Source: an uncultured Ruminococcus sp.
Lineage (GTDB): Bacteria > Bacillota > Clostridia > Oscillospirales > Ruminococcaceae
Reading direction: 5' to 3'
Assembly: GCA_937907215.1 (NCBI GenBank)
Contig: CALESG010000026.1
Coordinates: 1 to 6,618 of the forward strand
Length of the DNA: 6,618 nucleotides
The position numbers and the translations under genes were made by a program. The notes beneath the pieces are model-generated. The model was not told the DNA's origin, ran no database searches, and saw only the letters and a program-made list of their open reading frames with translations. This document shows, piece by piece, positions 6,242-6,618 of the stretch (position 1 is its first letter; each line of letters starts with the position of its first letter).

Positions 6242-6618
6242 ATTGGTTCACGCTCATTAAAGTAACAAAGATATGGAAATCCCGCTTCAGCTGCCATTTT
6301 AACACCTTCTTCAACTCCACTTCCAACATCATCAGCACAATGTGCATCAGAACCAATTGTAACCATTTCGCCACCGTATTCACGATACATCTTAAGAATA
6401 TCAATTGATGGAAAAATCTTTCCATACTTCTGTCTTAATCCAGAAGTATTTATCTCAAGACCACATCCATGCTGTGCCAAAGATTTAAGACATTCACGAA
6501 GCTGTTCCTCATACTTATCAAAGTCTATTTTAATTCCGCACTCACCTTCAATATAACGCAGCGGATAGGTTATGTGACCTAATACATCAAACTTACCCCA
6601 TTCGCATATTTTAAAAAG
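6223..6618 (-). CDS. PHP-domain phosphatase, histidinol-phosphatase (HisJ/HisK)-like, 3' part only
   Basis: The reading frame is open from the window edge to a TAA at 6223-6225, giving the last 131 residues; the start and N-terminal metal motifs lie outside. Visible PHP features are FDVLGHITYP (10-19 of the fragment) with metal ligand His15, GLEINTSGLR (53-62), and the closing motif SDAH (90-93) with Asp91 and His93, followed by DDVGSGVEEG and the family tail YFNEREPIYIKI. These match HisJ/HisK-type histidinol-phosphate phosphatases, which act in histidine synthesis, but many paralogues of this clade are uncharacterised phosphoesterases, so the substrate is open. The gene ends 28 nt before the Lrp-like start and points the same way, so read-through into the cluster is likely. 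A TTG within the frame (6478-6480) is not the start, because conserved residues precede it. Confidence 0.85.
   Translation of the reverse strand, partial: LFKICEWGKFDVLGHITYPLRYIEGECGIKIDFDKYEEQLRECLKSLAQHGCGLEINTSGLRQKYGKIFPSIDILKMYREYGGEMVTIGSDAHCADDVGSGVEEGVKMAAEAGFPYLCYFNEREPIYIKII

Noticed and set aside
6118..6408. 96-codon open frame on the plus strand spanning the Lrp/PHP junction
   Set aside because: It is antisense to two motif-supported genes and rich in residues expected from reversed AT-rich coding DNA.
6223..6480. Short complete PHP gene starting at TTG 6478-6480
   Set aside because: The frame stays open to the window edge and encodes conserved upstream residues such as FDVLGH, so the gene is a fragment cut by the window, not a short gene.
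1..6618. Search for mobile elements, CRISPR arrays, tRNAs, defence or toxin genes
   Set aside because: The window is almost fully covered by six recognisable housekeeping genes; no transposase, long inverted repeats, spaced repeats or cloverleaf was seen.

Overview
The window looks like ordinary chromosomal housekeeping DNA from a low-GC Gram-positive anaerobe, most likely Clostridia (the Ruminococcus/Oscillospiraceae or Lachnospiraceae type is my inference). The signs are AT-rich DNA, short spacers, strong AGGAGG-like ribosome binding sites, a Firmicutes-style P-type calcium ATPase, and an Lrp-regulator/aminotransferase pair resembling Bacillus yugG-yugH (alaR-alaT). No mobile element, CRISPR array, tRNA, rRNA or phage gene is visible.

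Layout. One gene points right: a complete P2-type cation-transporting ATPase (45-2657). It converges on five genes pointing left, and a 13-bp hairpin at 2707-2742, fit to stop transcription from both sides, lies between them. Read in their own direction from the right edge, the leftward genes are: the 3' end of a PHP-family, histidinol-phosphatase-like gene (cut by the window edge, stop at 6223); an Lrp/AsnC regulator (5709-6194); a class I/II PLP aminotransferase with a GTG start (4479-5663); ispE (3625-4482); and a PdxK/PdxY-type pyridoxal kinase (2774-3601). Spacers between them are 28 nt, 45 nt, a 4-nt overlap and 23 nt, so the last three and probably the last four are co-transcribed.

How they may fit together. 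The Lrp-like protein probably controls the aminotransferase next to it, likely an alanine or aspartate-type enzyme. The pyridoxal kinase at the end of the cluster makes PLP, the cofactor the aminotransferase needs. ispE, an essential MEP-pathway kinase, lies between them and is translationally coupled to the aminotransferase. Three copies of the palindrome TTATATAA lie only in the spacers before the Lrp gene and before the aminotransferase; they are either promoter -10 elements or candidate operators. I found no clearly novel system. The points most worth a second look are these repeats, the coupling of ispE to an amino-acid-regulated gene, and the metal specificity and missing leader of the ATPase.
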